Of a stretch of 64,000 nucleotides of DNA, positions 27,184 to 37,458 are shown in pieces; within the stretch, counting starts at the first letter, position 1; every line of letters starts with the position of its first letter. A model generated the notes under the pieces. The model did no database searches. It worked only from the letters and a program-made list of their open reading frames with translations, and was not told the origin of the DNA. Source of the stretch: Natrinema thermotolerans DSM 11552 (lineage in GTDB: Archaea; Halobacteriota; Halobacteria; Halobacteriales; Natrialbaceae); assembly GCA_000337115.1 (NCBI GenBank), contig AOIR01000059.1:111653-175652 (forward strand), in the 5' to 3' direction. Both the position numbers and the translations under genes were made by a program.

Positions 27184-28653
27184 GTGGTTTCTCGAGTGCC
27201 GAATCCGCTCCGGTGGCTCCTGCTATCGATCGGGTTCCTGCTCGCGCGGGCCGGCGTCGTCGACCGGGAGCGCGTCGTGCGAACGACGGACCTCGCGTGG
27301 CCGCGGATCGTCACGGGCATCGCCCGGATGTCGAAGTCGGCGGCGGACGTGGCGATGGTCGGCATCGCGCTGGGGCCAGCGGCGATTGCCGGCGTCGGCT
27401 TCGCCACGCCGTTCTGGGCGCTCGCGTTCGGGATCGGCGGCGGGGTCGCCGGCGCGACGATCGGGCTGGTCTCCCAGCGGTTCAGCGCGGGCGCGACCGA
27501 GGACCTCTCGCTGGCGGTGACGACCAGCGCGCTCGTCGTCGTCGCGATCACCGTGCCGCTCGCGGCCCTGTTCTGGCTCGTTCCCGCGGAGCTGATCGGA
27601 CTCGTCGGTGACGACGCCGCGTCGGTTTCCTACGGTGCCGACTACCTCCGGGTCGTCTCCCTCGGGGTTCCCGTCGCCGCCCTGAACCTGATCGGCAGCC
27701 GGACCCTCGTCGGGGCCGACGACGCCTGGACGCCGATGGCGTTGCGAGCCGGCGGTGCCGTCGTCAACGTCGCGGTCAACGCCGTCCTGCTGTTCGTCCT
27801 CGAGCTGGGTGTCGTCGGCGCGGCGATCGGCACGGTACTGGCCAACGTCCTCGTGCTGGCGGCGTTCGTCACCGGCTTCGCGTTCGGCCGGCTGCCGGTG
27901 ATCGGCGACTTCCCGGTCAGGATCGACGTCTCGCGGCCGTACACGACCCTCGAAGACGCCCGGAACGTGATCGGGATCGGGACGCCGCTCGTCTTCACCA
28001 ACGTCGCCCGCCGGGGCGCGCAGTTTCCCATGCTCGCGATCGTCGCCCTGTTCGGGCCGAACGTGGTGGCCGCTTACGTCGTCGCGCGCCGCGTTCGGGA
28101 TCTGATGGACACGCCCGGCTGGGGGTTCTCGCTGGCCTCGAGCAGCCTCGTCGGGCAGGAACTCGGCACCGGCGACGAGGGCGACGCCGACACCTACGGC
28201 TGGGAGGTACTGTGGTTCGGCACCGCCGTCTACCTCTGTAGCGCGGCACTGGTCCTCGTCTCCGCCGAGCGGGTCGGCCGGCTCTTCGTCGATGACACCG
28301 ATATTCTCCCGCTCGTGACGACGTTCATCGTCGTCGCCTGCGTGAGCGTCGTCTTCCGCGGAATCAGCGGCGGCGCGACCGGCCCGCTGCGTGCCAGCGG
28401 CGACACCCGCTGGCCGTTCTACGGGCAGGTACTCGGGCTGTATGCGTTCGCGCTTCCCGTCGCCGCCCTCGGTGCCGTCGCCGTCCCCCTGCCGGGTCTC
28501 GAGGCCGTGACGCCGCTGGGAATCGGGGCGCTGTACGCTGCGTTGATCCTCGAGACGCTCGTCCCGGCCGCCGTCACCTACCACCGCTTCGCCGCCGGCC
28601 ACTGGAAGGCCATCAGCCGCGGCTACCGACCCGACTCCTCGCCCGGCGATTGA
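27184..28653 (+). CDS. MATE family efflux transporter
   Basis: A 489-residue, 12-helix exporter of the MATE (NorM/DinF) family, which expels drugs or metabolites using a Na+ or H+ gradient. The paired six-helix bundles are visible; typical segments include the early SKSAADVAMVGIALGPAAIAG and SLGVPVAALNLIGSRTLVGA. The gene begins with a GTG. A TATA element TATAAA at 27146-27151 lies about 38 bp upstream, so the transcript has almost no leader. Drug substrate unknown. Confidence 0.9.
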   Translation: MVSRVPNPLRWLLLSIGFLLARAGVVDRERVVRTTDLAWPRIVTGIARMSKSAADVAMVGIALGPAAIAGVGFATPFWALAFGIGGGVAGATIGLVSQRFSAGATEDLSLAVTTSALVVVAITVPLAALFWLVPAELIGLVGDDAASVSYGADYLRVVSLGVPVAALNLIGSRTLVGADDAWTPMALRAGGAVVNVAVNAVLLFVLELGVVGAAIGTVLANVLVLAAFVTGFAFGRLPVIGDFPVRIDVSRPYTTLEDARNVIGIGTPLVFTNVARRGAQFPMLAIVALFGPNVVAAYVVARRVRDLMDTPGWGFSLASSSLVGQELGTGDEGDADTYGWEVLWFGTAVYLCSAALVLVSAERVGRLFVDDTDILPLVTTFIVVACVSVVFRGISGGATGPLRASGDTRWPFYGQVLGLYAFALPVAALGAVAVPLPGLEAVTPLGIGALYAALILETLVPAAVTYHRFAAGHWKAISRGYRPDSSPGD

Positions 28654-29075
28654 TAGAAATACCAGCCTTGTCACTATCATTCTAATCTGGTACGATTTCG
28701 GTCGAACTAGTAGGCAAGGGCTCACTCGATGCCGTCGGTATCGCTCGAGCGAATCGCCGACGATCACTCAAACGGGCTTAGAGCCGATATCACCGGCCAC
28801 GGGTGTATTACGAACTGGCTGATTCATCGTGTGTATAGTCCCGGTCGAACTGAATCATACCCCAGAGGGACGGCCCCTGTCCGCCGGTTCCGTCGATTTT
28901 CCGTTCAGGTCTGATGGCCGGCGCCGACGAACCGGCCGAGGAACCGATCGGTCGAAATTCACGTATGAATTCCGAAAGTATGTCGAAAAACTTCGGAGTC
29001 TGATGAATAAGGGCCGGTCGATCGATATCGGTCGGAAGGCGGCGACGGAACGAGGACGTCGGCGATCGCCGAGCG
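28654..29075. other. 422 bp without a recognised gene
   Basis: Spacer between two genes that end towards each other (MATE gene and the SMC-like gene). It carries AT-rich patches but no reading frame with family character on either strand and no strong hairpin. Nothing could be assigned. Confidence 0.4.
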
Positions 29076-31031
29076 CTAGATCTCCTCGACGTACGTGTAC
29101 GACTCCGACAGCGCCTCGGCGTCCTCTCGGAGCAGGGCAACGACGAGACAGTCGACGTACTCCTCGAAGTAGGCCACGAGGTCGGCGATCCGGTTCGAGT
29201 CGATCGCCTCGAGCGAGTCCAGCAGCATGAACGGGACGATCTCGTAGACGTCGTGGACCAGGTAGCCGGCCAGCGCGAAGACGAGCCCGGTGACCTCGCG
29301 TTCGCTCTCCGAGAGGTGGTCGACGGTGTCCTCGTAGGTGCGGCCGTCCTCGGTCGTCCGGACGATGTGGAGGTCGAAGGCCGTCCGCGAGACCTTCCGC
29401 CGGCCTTCCCGGACCGTCCGCTCGCGGCGTTCGATCCAGATGCGGTCGATGTTACGGTACTCGAGAATCGAGAGGATCGAGTCCATGTGGTCGTTGAACG
29501 CGTCGACGGCGTTCTCTTCGATCCGGTCGACCCGTGTTCGAAGGTCCGTCAGTTCGTCCTCGACCGTCTCGCGACGCTCCTCGAGGTCGCTTCGCTCCTC
29601 GATCTTCTCCTCGATCTCCGCGATTCGCGCTTCGACCTCGTCGCGTTCGGCCTCGAGGTCCTCCAGTTCGAGTTCGAGCCGGTTCAGGTCGCGGTGGGTA
29701 TCGATAACCTCGCCGTACTCGGCATTCTCGTAGGTTTCGGCGTCCGATTCGAGGTCTTCGACGCGCGCCCGCTGCTCTTCGAGGTCGGCCTCGAGGGCCT
29801 CGATGCGGTCCGTGCGGCGCTCGAGTTCGTCCTCGACGGCCTCGAGTCGCGTTTCGATCTCCCCGCGCTTTTGGCGTTGCTCGCGCAGTTCCTTTCGCCG
29901 GTCGGAGAGGTCGTCGATCTGCTCTTGGAGATCGCTGCGCTCGTCGAGTTTCCGCTGGCGGAGCGAGCGCAGTCGGTCGAGCGTCGCCTCGATCCGGTCG
30001 CGGTCGACCCGGGAGCCACACGTCCAACAGACGACGTCGTCCGAGTCCGCCAGCAGCTGGTCGGTCACGTCGCCGTCGTCGTCCGCGGCCGCTCCGTCGT
30101 CGACCTCGAGATCGACGTCGAAGCCGTCCTCTGCGAGCCGTTCCTCGTTGAACCGGATCACGCTCTGGAGTTCGCTGACGGTCGTATCGAGCGACCGCTT
30201 TCGGTCCCGCAGCTCCTGGACGCGGCCCTCGAGGCGATCCGGCGACTCGGGGTCGTCGTCGAACGCCTCGAGTTCGGCCGCGAGGTCGTCGCGTTCGGCC
30301 TCGAGTTCGGCGCGGCTCTCGCGTTCGGTCTCGAGATCGTACTCGATCGACTCGAGGTCGGTCCGGGCCTCCTGGAGATCCGCGAAGGCCGACTCGATCG
30401 CGTCCTTTCGTTCGCGGCTCGCCTCGACGTCGAGGTCGAACGCCTCGAGTTCGGCCTCGAGATCGGCGATCCGCTCTTCGGTCGCCTCGATCTCGTCCGC
30501 GAGCGCGACGCGGTCGGACTCGAGGTCGGGCAGTTCGCTGTCGAGTTGGGCGAGTTCCTCGAGCCGGCCGTCGAGGTCGCGCTTTTCGGCCTCGAGGCGG
30601 TCGATCTCCGCCTCGATTTCGTCGGTGTCGATCGGCCGCATGATGATCTCACGGAGATCGTCACCGCTCCTGACCGCACGGCGGGCCTCGTTGGACTCGA
30701 GCAGGAAGGCGAACAGATCCGCCAGCTCCGGCTCGTCGAGATATGGGTCACCGTCGAAGACGACCTCGCCGTTGCGCCGCGTCAGCGAGCGCATGTATCG
30801 CTCGTCGTCGAAGGTCAGCTCGACGCGGCCGTCGTCCGCATCTCCTTTCAGGGACGACCGACGGCTGCCGAGCGCCGCCATGATCGTCTGCAGGAACGAC
30901 GTGCGGTTCGTCGCGTTTCGTCCGGTCAGGACGTTCACGCCGGGCGCGAGCGTGACCTCGGTGCTATCGATTCCGCCGATATTCTCCGCCGCGACGGTAA
31001 TCGACGAGGTGACTGACTCTTGAGATGACAC
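29076..31031 (-). CDS. Archaea-specific SMC-related ATPase (Sph3/RdfA-locus type)
   Basis: A 651-residue SMC/Rad50-like protein: N-terminal ATPase lobe, long acidic coiled coil, CxxC hook at Cys335/Cys338 (VVCWTCGSR), second coil, then C-terminal lobe with signature-like LSESEREVTGLVFALAGYL and Walker B-like FMLLDSLEAID. The P-loop is odd: VLTGRNATNRTSFL at 34-47 has Asn and Arg where Walker A has Gly and Lys. I recall the same sequence in other haloarchaeal members, so it is a family trait. The next upstream gene is rdfA; in Haloferax the equivalent neighbour has been linked to rod/disk cell shape. Likely structural or DNA-organising role in morphology. Confidence 0.85.
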   Translation of the reverse strand: MSSQESVTSSITVAAENIGGIDSTEVTLAPGVNVLTGRNATNRTSFLQTIMAALGSRRSSLKGDADDGRVELTFDDERYMRSLTRRNGEVVFDGDPYLDEPELADLFAFLLESNEARRAVRSGDDLREIIMRPIDTDEIEAEIDRLEAEKRDLDGRLEELAQLDSELPDLESDRVALADEIEATEERIADLEAELEAFDLDVEASRERKDAIESAFADLQEARTDLESIEYDLETERESRAELEAERDDLAAELEAFDDDPESPDRLEGRVQELRDRKRSLDTTVSELQSVIRFNEERLAEDGFDVDLEVDDGAAADDDGDVTDQLLADSDDVVCWTCGSRVDRDRIEATLDRLRSLRQRKLDERSDLQEQIDDLSDRRKELREQRQKRGEIETRLEAVEDELERRTDRIEALEADLEEQRARVEDLESDAETYENAEYGEVIDTHRDLNRLELELEDLEAERDEVEARIAEIEEKIEERSDLEERRETVEDELTDLRTRVDRIEENAVDAFNDHMDSILSILEYRNIDRIWIERRERTVREGRRKVSRTAFDLHIVRTTEDGRTYEDTVDHLSESEREVTGLVFALAGYLVHDVYEIVPFMLLDSLEAIDSNRIADLVAYFEEYVDCLVVALLREDAEALSESYTYVEEI

Positions 31032-31092
31032 GAGCGCCCTTTCACGCCGCTGAACTAAATGCTATGTGGTTACGGCCGGTTTCGCATCGGCG

Positions 31093-31719
31093 TCACGCGG
31101 CGTCGGGCGCGTCGCAGTCACAGCCGCCCCGCTCGAGCAACTCCGCGATTCCGTAGTCGGCACCGCAGTTCCCACAGATCGTCCGGACGTCGACGAACAC
31201 CTCGTACTCCCGGTCGGTGATTTCGTCGGCGTTCCCCAGTTCCTCGAGCGTCGACTCCGTGATGACCTGCGTCCGCCCGGCGAGCCGTTGGACGGTTTCT
31301 TTCTTCCGCTCGATGCGATCCTCGGTGTCCTCCTCGGGGAGGGAGGCCTCGCGTACGTTCGTGAGATAGGAGTAAATCGTCTGGTGGGTAACGAAGTCCG
31401 ACTCGACCGCGTCGACGTCGACGCCCGCCCGCTCGAGTTCGCGCCGTCGCCGAACCGCGACGGATCGCGACGCATCGTCGTCGGTCAGCGTTCGATAGAG
31501 CGACCCGACGTCCGTATCGAGGGCCGAACCACCTGCCTCGCGCACAGCGGCACGGAGGACGGCCTCGTTGAACTCGGTCGCGAGGTCCCGAAGGCTCGTT
31601 CGGTCCGTGCCGTCGCCGATCCACTCCGCCTCCAGGCGCTCCCCCCACTCCTCGAGGCCGTACTGGTCCATCACTCGCTCGACTTTCGTTCGCCGCCCAC
31701 CACGCGAGTCGTCTGCCAT
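31093..31719 (-). CDS. rdfA: Rod-determining factor RdfA
   Basis: A 208-residue protein starting MADDSRGGRRTKVERVMDQY, the typical opening of haloarchaeal RdfA, needed for rod formation in Haloferax. It continues with EEWGERLEAEWIGDGTDRTS, SLRDLATEFNEAVLRAA, and a helical middle with the ERAGVDVDAVESDFVTHQT segment. A C-terminal four-cysteine zinc ribbon is ICGNCGADYG and GGCDCDAP. It is followed by the SMC-like gene on the same strand 61 bp away, the usual pairing. Start at 31719 is preferred over an extension to 31764. Confidence 0.85.
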   Translation of the reverse strand: MADDSRGGRRTKVERVMDQYGLEEWGERLEAEWIGDGTDRTSLRDLATEFNEAVLRAAVREAGGSALDTDVGSLYRTLTDDDASRSVAVRRRRELERAGVDVDAVESDFVTHQTIYSYLTNVREASLPEEDTEDRIERKKETVQRLAGRTQVITESTLEELGNADEITDREYEVFVDVRTICGNCGADYGIAELLERGGCDCDAPDAA

Positions 31720-32136
31720 ACCGGATGGCACCGCGGCCTCTCCTACAAATGTTGTGGTCGTCACCGGTTCGGTCGGGGGCGGCGGCCACCGAACGAACCA
31801 CCGCCGCTGACCGGTCGGTCGCGGTCGGAACTATCCCCATTCGTTCACGAGACGTAACGATCGGCTGCCACCTCGAGGACGTCGACATTGTCGGAGCCGA
31901 AATCCGACGGATGGAGACCAGTTCGGTAGGAGTGTACCGAACTGAAACCGACCGAAATGTCGGATAACAGTAACACAGTTTTTTGTTTATCGATCAATTC
32001 AGAGAGGGTATCGACGAGCGGTCCGACGAGCGGGCAGCCGAGCCCGATCGTGGCGCCCCCTATTACACAAATATGCCTGTAAGGGCTGTCGATCGATCGG
32101 CCGGGTCTCGTTTTCCAGTGGGCAACGGCCGTGTGT
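31720..32136. other. Non-coding stretch upstream of rdfA
   Basis: About 420 bp, partly AT-rich (31,930-32,000), holding the promoter region of rdfA and the left approach of a palindromic element. No reading frame has family character. The remaining 245 bp up to the malic enzyme gene, after the repeat at 32137-32263, likewise show no gene. Confidence 0.4.
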
Positions 32137-32263
32137 CTCTCGTAGCCGTTGAAACGATTGACACACTGATCGCACTGTCCGCGGTTCTCGCTCACGTCGC
32201 TCGCTCCGAACCGCGCTCCTGTCGTGCGATCAGGTGTGCAGTAACTGTCAGTGGCTACTATAG
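32137..32263. repeat. Palindromic (MITE-like) element, copy 2
   Basis: Left arm TTGAAACGATTGACACACTG (from 32149) and right arm TGCGATCAGGTGTGCAGTAA (from 32225) are imperfect inverted repeats about 50 bp apart, with an outer end CTACTATAG at 32255-32263. Both arms match the element at 57437-57522, at 24 of 26 bases for the left arm. The longer loop contains an additional CGCGG palindrome. It does not overlap a gene here. Confidence 0.7.
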
Positions 32264-32509
32264 GTCGGCCCGGCGGGGAGACGGGGTACTATCGCCCGTC
32301 AGCGGCGGGTAATGACGGCACACCAGCAGCTCGTCGGACGAGCGGACCGATGCCTGGACTGTGGGGGATCTCGCGTTCGACGACCGCTCGTGGCGGTGTG
32401 GTGATCGTGGCCATGCACCCAAGCGAGCTGTCGACTGATCGACTCTCGAGGCGGCGAGTGCCACAGCCGTACACTTTTGTCGGTCCGGCAAAGACACTCG
32501 ATCACAACA

Positions 32510-34765
32510 ATGGACGAAGACGCGCTCGAGTATCACCGGACGGATCCACCGGGCAAGATCGAGATTTCGACGACCAAGCCGACGAACACCCAGCGTGACC
32601 TCTCGCTGGCGTACTCGCCGGGCGTCGCCGCGCCGTGTCTCGAGATCGACGAGGACGAGACCGACGCCTACCAGTACACGACCAAGGGCAACCTCGTTGG
32701 CGTCGTCTCGAACGGCTCGGCGGTTCTCGGATTGGGAGACATCGGCGCACAGGCTTCCAAACCCGTCATGGAGGGCAAGGGCGTGCTGTTCAAGCGCTTT
32801 GCCGACATCGACGTCTTCGATATCGAACTCGAGCTGGACGAGACGGACGCGTTCGTCGAGGCGGTCGCAGCCATGGAGCCGACCTTCGGCGGGATCAATC
32901 TCGAGGACATCGCCGCACCGGAGTGTTTCGAGATCGAGGAGCGACTCCGCGAGCGACTCTCGATTCCGGTCTTTCACGACGATCAGCACGGCACCGCCAT
33001 CATCACCGGCGCGGCGCTGCTCAACGCCGTCGAGATCTCGGGGAAGGACCTCGCGGACCTCGAGGTCACCGTCGCCGGTGCGGGCGCGGCCGCGGTCGCG
33101 ACGGCGCGCTTTTACGTCTCACTGGGTGTCCGCCGGGAGAACATCACGATGGTCGATATCGATGGCATCCTGACGACCGAACGGGCCGAGGCCGGCGATC
33201 TCAACGAGTACAATCGCCAATTCGCAAGCGACGTGCCAGAGGGCGAACTCGCGGACGCCATGGTCGGCGCGGACGCGTTCGTCGGGCTCTCGACCGGCGG
33301 CATCGTCTCCCAGGAGATGGTCCGCTCGATGGCCGAGGACCCGATCATCTTCGCGATGGCGAACCCCGAGCCCGAGATCGACTACGAGTCCGCCAAGGCG
33401 GCCCGCGACGACACCGTCATCATGGCCACCGGCCGCTCGGATTACCCGAACCAGGTCAACAACGTCCTCGGGTTCCCGTTCCTGTTCCGCGGGGCGCTCG
33501 ACGTGCGCGCGACCGAGATCAACGAGGAGATGAAGGTCGCGGCGGCCCACGCCCTGGCCGAGCTGGCCAAACAGGACGTCCCCGATGCGGTCGTCAAGGC
33601 CTACGGCGACCAGCCGCTGCAGTTCGGCCCGGACTACATCATCCCGAAACCGCTCGATACGCGGGTGCTGTTCGAGGTCGCGCCCGCAGTCGCGCGGGCG
33701 GCTATCGACTCGGGCGCGGCCCGCGTCGAGTTCGACGTCGACGCGTACGTCGAACGCCTCGAGGCCCGACTGGGCAAGTCCCGCGAGATGATGCGCGTGG
33801 TGCTGAACAAGGCCAAGTCCGACCCCAAGCGGATCGCGCTGGCGGAGGGGACCGACGAGACGATCGTCCGCGCGGCGGCCCAGATGGCCGACCGGGGCGT
33901 CGCGGAGCCGGTCCTGATCGGTGATGCGGCCGAGATCGAGCGGACGGTCGCGGACCTCGCCCTCGAGTTCGATCCGGACGTGGTCGATCCCGGGAGCGGC
34001 GACTACGGCGAGTACGTCGATCACCTCTACGAGCGCCGTCGACGCAACGGCGTGACCCGCCGCGAGGCCGAGACGATGATCCGCGACGACACGAACTACT
34101 TCGGCAGCGTGATGGTCGATCGCGGCGACGCCGACGCGATGCTCACCGGGCTGACGAACCACTACCCCTCGGCGCTGCGGCCGCCGTTGCAGGTGATCGG
34201 GACGGCCGACGACGCCGACTATGCGGCCGGCGTCTACATGCTGACGTTCAAGAACCGCGTGGTCTTCGTCGCCGACGCGACGGTCAATCAGGCCCCCGAC
34301 GCCGACGTCCTCGCGGAGGTCACCCGTCACACCGCCGATTTGGCCCGGCGGTTCGACGTCGACCCCCGGGCTGCCCTGCTGTCCTATTCGGACTTCGGGA
34401 GCGTCGACAACGAGGGGACGCGAAAGCCCCGCGAGGCGACCCAGCGGCTCCACGACGACCCCGCCGTCGACTTCCCCGTCGACGGCGAGATGCAGGCCGA
34501 CACCGCCGTCGTCGAGGAGATGCTGACCGGTACCTACGAGTTCACCGACCTCGAGAAGCCCGCGAACGTCTTGGTCTTCCCGAACCTCGAGGCGGGTAAC
34601 ATCGGCTACAAGCTGCTCCAGCGGCTGGGCGGAGCCGAGGCGATCGGCCCGATGCTGGTCGGCATGGACGAACCGGTCCACGTCCTCCAGCGCGGCGACG
34701 AGGTCAAAGACATCGTAAACCTCGCGGCCGTCGCGACGGTCGACGCGCAAGGCGACGAGTCCTGA
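32510..34765 (+). CDS. NADP-type malic enzyme fused to phosphotransacetylase domain
   Basis: A 751-residue two-domain enzyme of the MaeB type. Residues 1-about 420 are malic enzyme: [11 protein letters not shown] with the catalytic Tyr, [20 protein letters not shown] with the catalytic Lys, [11 protein letters not shown] for metal binding, and the NADP-binding [15 protein letters not shown]. Residues about 430-751 are a phosphotransacetylase-like domain ([40 protein letters not shown]). It decarboxylates malate to pyruvate with NADP reduction; the PTA-like part in bacterial homologues is regulatory (acetyl-CoA inhibition). Start ATG at 32510. Confidence 0.95.
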   Translation: MDEDALEYHRTDPPGKIEISTTKPTNTQRDLSLAYSPGVAAPCLEIDEDETDAYQYTTKGNLVGVVSNGSAVLGLGDIGAQASKPVMEGKGVLFKRFADIDVFDIELELDETDAFVEAVAAMEPTFGGINLEDIAAPECFEIEERLRERLSIPVFHDDQHGTAIITGAALLNAVEISGKDLADLEVTVAGAGAAAVATARFYVSLGVRRENITMVDIDGILTTERAEAGDLNEYNRQFASDVPEGELADAMVGADAFVGLSTGGIVSQEMVRSMAEDPIIFAMANPEPEIDYESAKAARDDTVIMATGRSDYPNQVNNVLGFPFLFRGALDVRATEINEEMKVAAAHALAELAKQDVPDAVVKAYGDQPLQFGPDYIIPKPLDTRVLFEVAPAVARAAIDSGAARVEFDVDAYVERLEARLGKSREMMRVVLNKAKSDPKRIALAEGTDETIVRAAAQMADRGVAEPVLIGDAAEIERTVADLALEFDPDVVDPGSGDYGEYVDHLYERRRRNGVTRREAETMIRDDTNYFGSVMVDRGDADAMLTGLTNHYPSALRPPLQVIGTADDADYAAGVYMLTFKNRVVFVADATVNQAPDADVLAEVTRHTADLARRFDVDPRAALLSYSDFGSVDNEGTRKPREATQRLHDDPAVDFPVDGEMQADTAVVEEMLTGTYEFTDLEKPANVLVFPNLEAGNIGYKLLQRLGGAEAIGPMLVGMDEPVHVLQRGDEVKDIVNLAAVATVDAQGDES

Positions 34766-35459
34766 TCGGCTCTCCCGGCCGTCCGTTGGGCCGGCACGCG
34801 TTGCGGTCAGTTCGATCGCCCCGTCTCGGGCCGTCGATACGTGCAGCACCTCGAAACGTTGTACGTCTGCCGGCCCGGGTCGGCCGACGAACGCTCGAGA
34901 CAGCGTGAGCCTCCCGATCCTGATTACAGACATAAGCGTGTAACGGGGGTATTCAAGTTCGGCTTTCGGGAATTACTTGGTAGCCAACACATACGCATAC
35001 CCAACTGATGTGTGATAAGACATGTATCGATTCACAGCTGCGGAACGGGTTCAATTCCGTGTAGCAGTACAGATACGTGGATTTTGAAAAGCACCCTCAT
35101 AACCGACCGATACGGTGGTTGATACAGTGGTCTCCCCGTACCTGCCCACCAGCGTCCCACACAGTTTCTATCCAGTCTCCGGTCGACGAAAGACGACTTC
35201 CGGGCCGTACCGACCGCGATTTCGGCACTCTTCCGATACTGAACGCGCTAGATCGATACTCGAGCGGCTACTCGCCTAACCTCGTCCGTCAGTACATACG
35301 TTTATTGCCATTTCGGGAGTCCTCTCGGATTTAGTTACCTTTTGAGACGCTCGAGAGACCAGCTGTCGGGGCCGGCGGGCGAGTCCGACCTAGGCAGGTT
35401 GAAGGCCGCGTGTTCGAAACGGGAGGGCGTATGGACGAACCGGGTGATCGGCGGCGACG
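34766..35459. other. 694 bp without a recognised gene
   Basis: Spacer between the malic enzyme and MFS genes, AT-rich from about 34,920 to 35,330. Around 35,044 lies GAACGGGTTCAATTCCGT, a T-arm-like hairpin without the rest of a tRNA. Several stop-poor frames exist but none has domain character. It may hold decayed sequence. Confidence 0.4.
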
Positions 35460-36767
35460 ATGAGTGAAGCGTCGACGGAGGAGACGGCGCATACGGCCGG
35501 CGAGATCCGGACGATCGCACTCGCGGTCATCGCCGGCATCTTCTTCGGCGGGGTGGCGACCGGGGTCGCGTTCCCGACGCTGCCCTTGCTCGACGAGAAA
35601 CTCGTTATTTCCGCGGTCATGCTGAGTTTCATCCTGTCGGCCAACCGCATCGCCCGACTGTTGATGAACACGCCTGCCGGAACGATTATCGACCGCTACG
35701 GCGCGCGGAAACCGATGATCTTCGGGCTCTTCACGCAGGCGCTCGCGCCCTTCGGCTACATTCTCGGCCTGAACGCGCCGGCGACGATCCTCGGCTCCGT
35801 TCCGGGGCTCGGCGAGGTGTCGCTGCCCGGTCTCGTCTTCGTCCTCTCGAGACTGTTCTGGGGTGTCGGCAGCGCCTTCGTCTTCATCGGTGCTTTCGCT
35901 ACCATCACCTACGTGACGACCGCGGACAACCGTGGCCGCTGGATCGGCTACATGCGCGGCGGCCAGTCGCTTGGCTTCCCGACCGGGCTCATCGTCGGCG
36001 GGGTCCTGACCGACCTCGCCACCATGGAGACCGCCTTCCTCGCTGCGGGCGTCCTCGCGCTGATCGCCGGCACGATCGCGACGCTCGTCCTCCCCGACGT
36101 CCACAGCGGTACCGACACCCGATCGACCGGCCTGCGAGAACTGCCGTCGCTGCTTGCCGGTCGGCCCACCGTCCTCCTGATCGGCTTCGGCAACTTCACC
36201 GTCCAGTTCCTCTGGGGCGGGATCGTCCTCTCGACACTGGCCCGGTACGCGAACGTCTACGACCTCGAGATCGCACTGCTTGGCGCAGCGGGGGTAAGCG
36301 GCGTGGTCATGGCGGTCGGCGTTCTCACCTCGGGAGCGACGACGCTCGGTACCAGCTGGATCTCCGACCGAATGAACGACCGGACGCTGTTGACGGTGCC
36401 GGCATTCCTGTCGATGGCCGCGGGCTTTCTGCTCATCGGCTCCGTCCCGACGATCGAGGCGTTGCTGGTCGCGATCGCGCTCGTCGGCGGCGGAATGGGC
36501 GTCGCCGCACCCGCGCTGATGGCCATTCTCGGGGACCTCACGCCCGGCGACGAACTCGGCCGAATGGGCGGTGTCTACAACGTGATGGGCGACATCGGAC
36601 TCAGTCTCGGGCCGCTCGTGGCGATCCCCGCCGTCGACAACTGGTTCGGGTATCAGTGGACGTACGTCCTCTGTGCGGCCCTCGTCACGAGCTGTCTGGT
36701 GTTCGTCTCCGCGCCGCTGCTTCGCAACCCCGACGTTTCGACGACGGGGGCCGTCGAGGCGGACTGA
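35460..36767 (+). CDS. Major facilitator superfamily transporter
   Basis: A 435-residue, 12-helix MFS carrier. The first bundle shows ALAVIAGIFFGGVATGVAFP and the cytoplasmic loop NTPAGTIIDRYGARKPMIFG, a clear MFS motif A. The central loop (DVHSGTDTRSTGLREL) separates the halves. The second bundle has TLGTSWISDRMNDRTLLTVP with a motif-A-like loop. It is probably an efflux carrier of the tetracycline/quinolone-resistance kind; substrate unknown. It starts with an ATG at 35460, and no partner gene is adjacent. Confidence 0.88.
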   Translation: MSEASTEETAHTAGEIRTIALAVIAGIFFGGVATGVAFPTLPLLDEKLVISAVMLSFILSANRIARLLMNTPAGTIIDRYGARKPMIFGLFTQALAPFGYILGLNAPATILGSVPGLGEVSLPGLVFVLSRLFWGVGSAFVFIGAFATITYVTTADNRGRWIGYMRGGQSLGFPTGLIVGGVLTDLATMETAFLAAGVLALIAGTIATLVLPDVHSGTDTRSTGLRELPSLLAGRPTVLLIGFGNFTVQFLWGGIVLSTLARYANVYDLEIALLGAAGVSGVVMAVGVLTSGATTLGTSWISDRMNDRTLLTVPAFLSMAAGFLLIGSVPTIEALLVAIALVGGGMGVAAPALMAILGDLTPGDELGRMGGVYNVMGDIGLSLGPLVAIPAVDNWFGYQWTYVLCAALVTSCLVFVSAPLLRNPDVSTTGAVEAD

Positions 36768-37458
36768 ACCGGCGTCGTGTGGCCGCTGTGTTCACCCGGC
36801 ACGGCCGGGTCGTCCCGAGAACACCTGCAGCTGGTCAAAAAATAGCACCCATCTAATAGGACCACAATTGTATAACATAGTTTTCGTATTTGGCCGAACC
36901 TCCGAATACACCATCCGTCGGTACCGCTCGAAAACTGATCCGAAGCATAGCCGGTTATCCAGCGTTTTGAAGGGGGTTTGTTCCTCAACGTTCGGTTTCC
37001 GATCGGAACGCGAGTTCTTCGCAGTTCGTAATCGAACATCGCGTCACGAATGGCTGTACCGAGGTTTCGGTGGCGGGCTATCGCTCCGGGCCGCGATCTC
37101 CGAGCCGGTTGGACGGTTGACGATCGGACAATAATATATTATTTTCGAGTAGTAGTTTGAATTGATGTATTTGCAGTCGATGACGCCATCGAGGGCGCTC
37201 GAGTCGACACCTCACTCTGACGACCGATGGCCATTGACGATCGATACGATACAGTGTACCACGACACATATTCGTCGAACCGAATACATCGGCCGTCGGT
37301 TGTCACTCTCCGACCGTCGTCCCCGTTCGCGGTCGAAGCGAGCGTGGCCGTTCCGCGGATCGACTCGGCGAAAAACGGAGGGAAACTCAACACGGGTTTG
37401 TGACATATCGGTCACGTACCGCACACACTTTTGTACTCGCTGACCGAACAATCAGGAC
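36768..37458. other. 691 bp without a recognised gene
   Basis: Long AT-richer spacer ahead of the alcohol dehydrogenase gene. It contains possible promoters (AATAATATATTATT near 37,130 and TTTTGTACTC just before 37,440). No frame on either strand resembles a known family. I see no large repeat. Confidence 0.4.

Noticed and set aside
29253-31023. Long plus-strand frames opposite the SMC-like gene
   Set aside because: Shadow frames produced by the acidic coiled-coil codons; no start context or domain.
31845-32195. 116-codon minus-strand frame upstream of rdfA
   Set aside because: It runs through the palindromic element and reads as random sequence with an odd cysteine motif at the start.
35030-35065. 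T-arm-like hairpin GAACGGGTTCAATTCCGT
   Set aside because: No acceptor, anticodon or D arm can be built around it, so it is not a tRNA gene.
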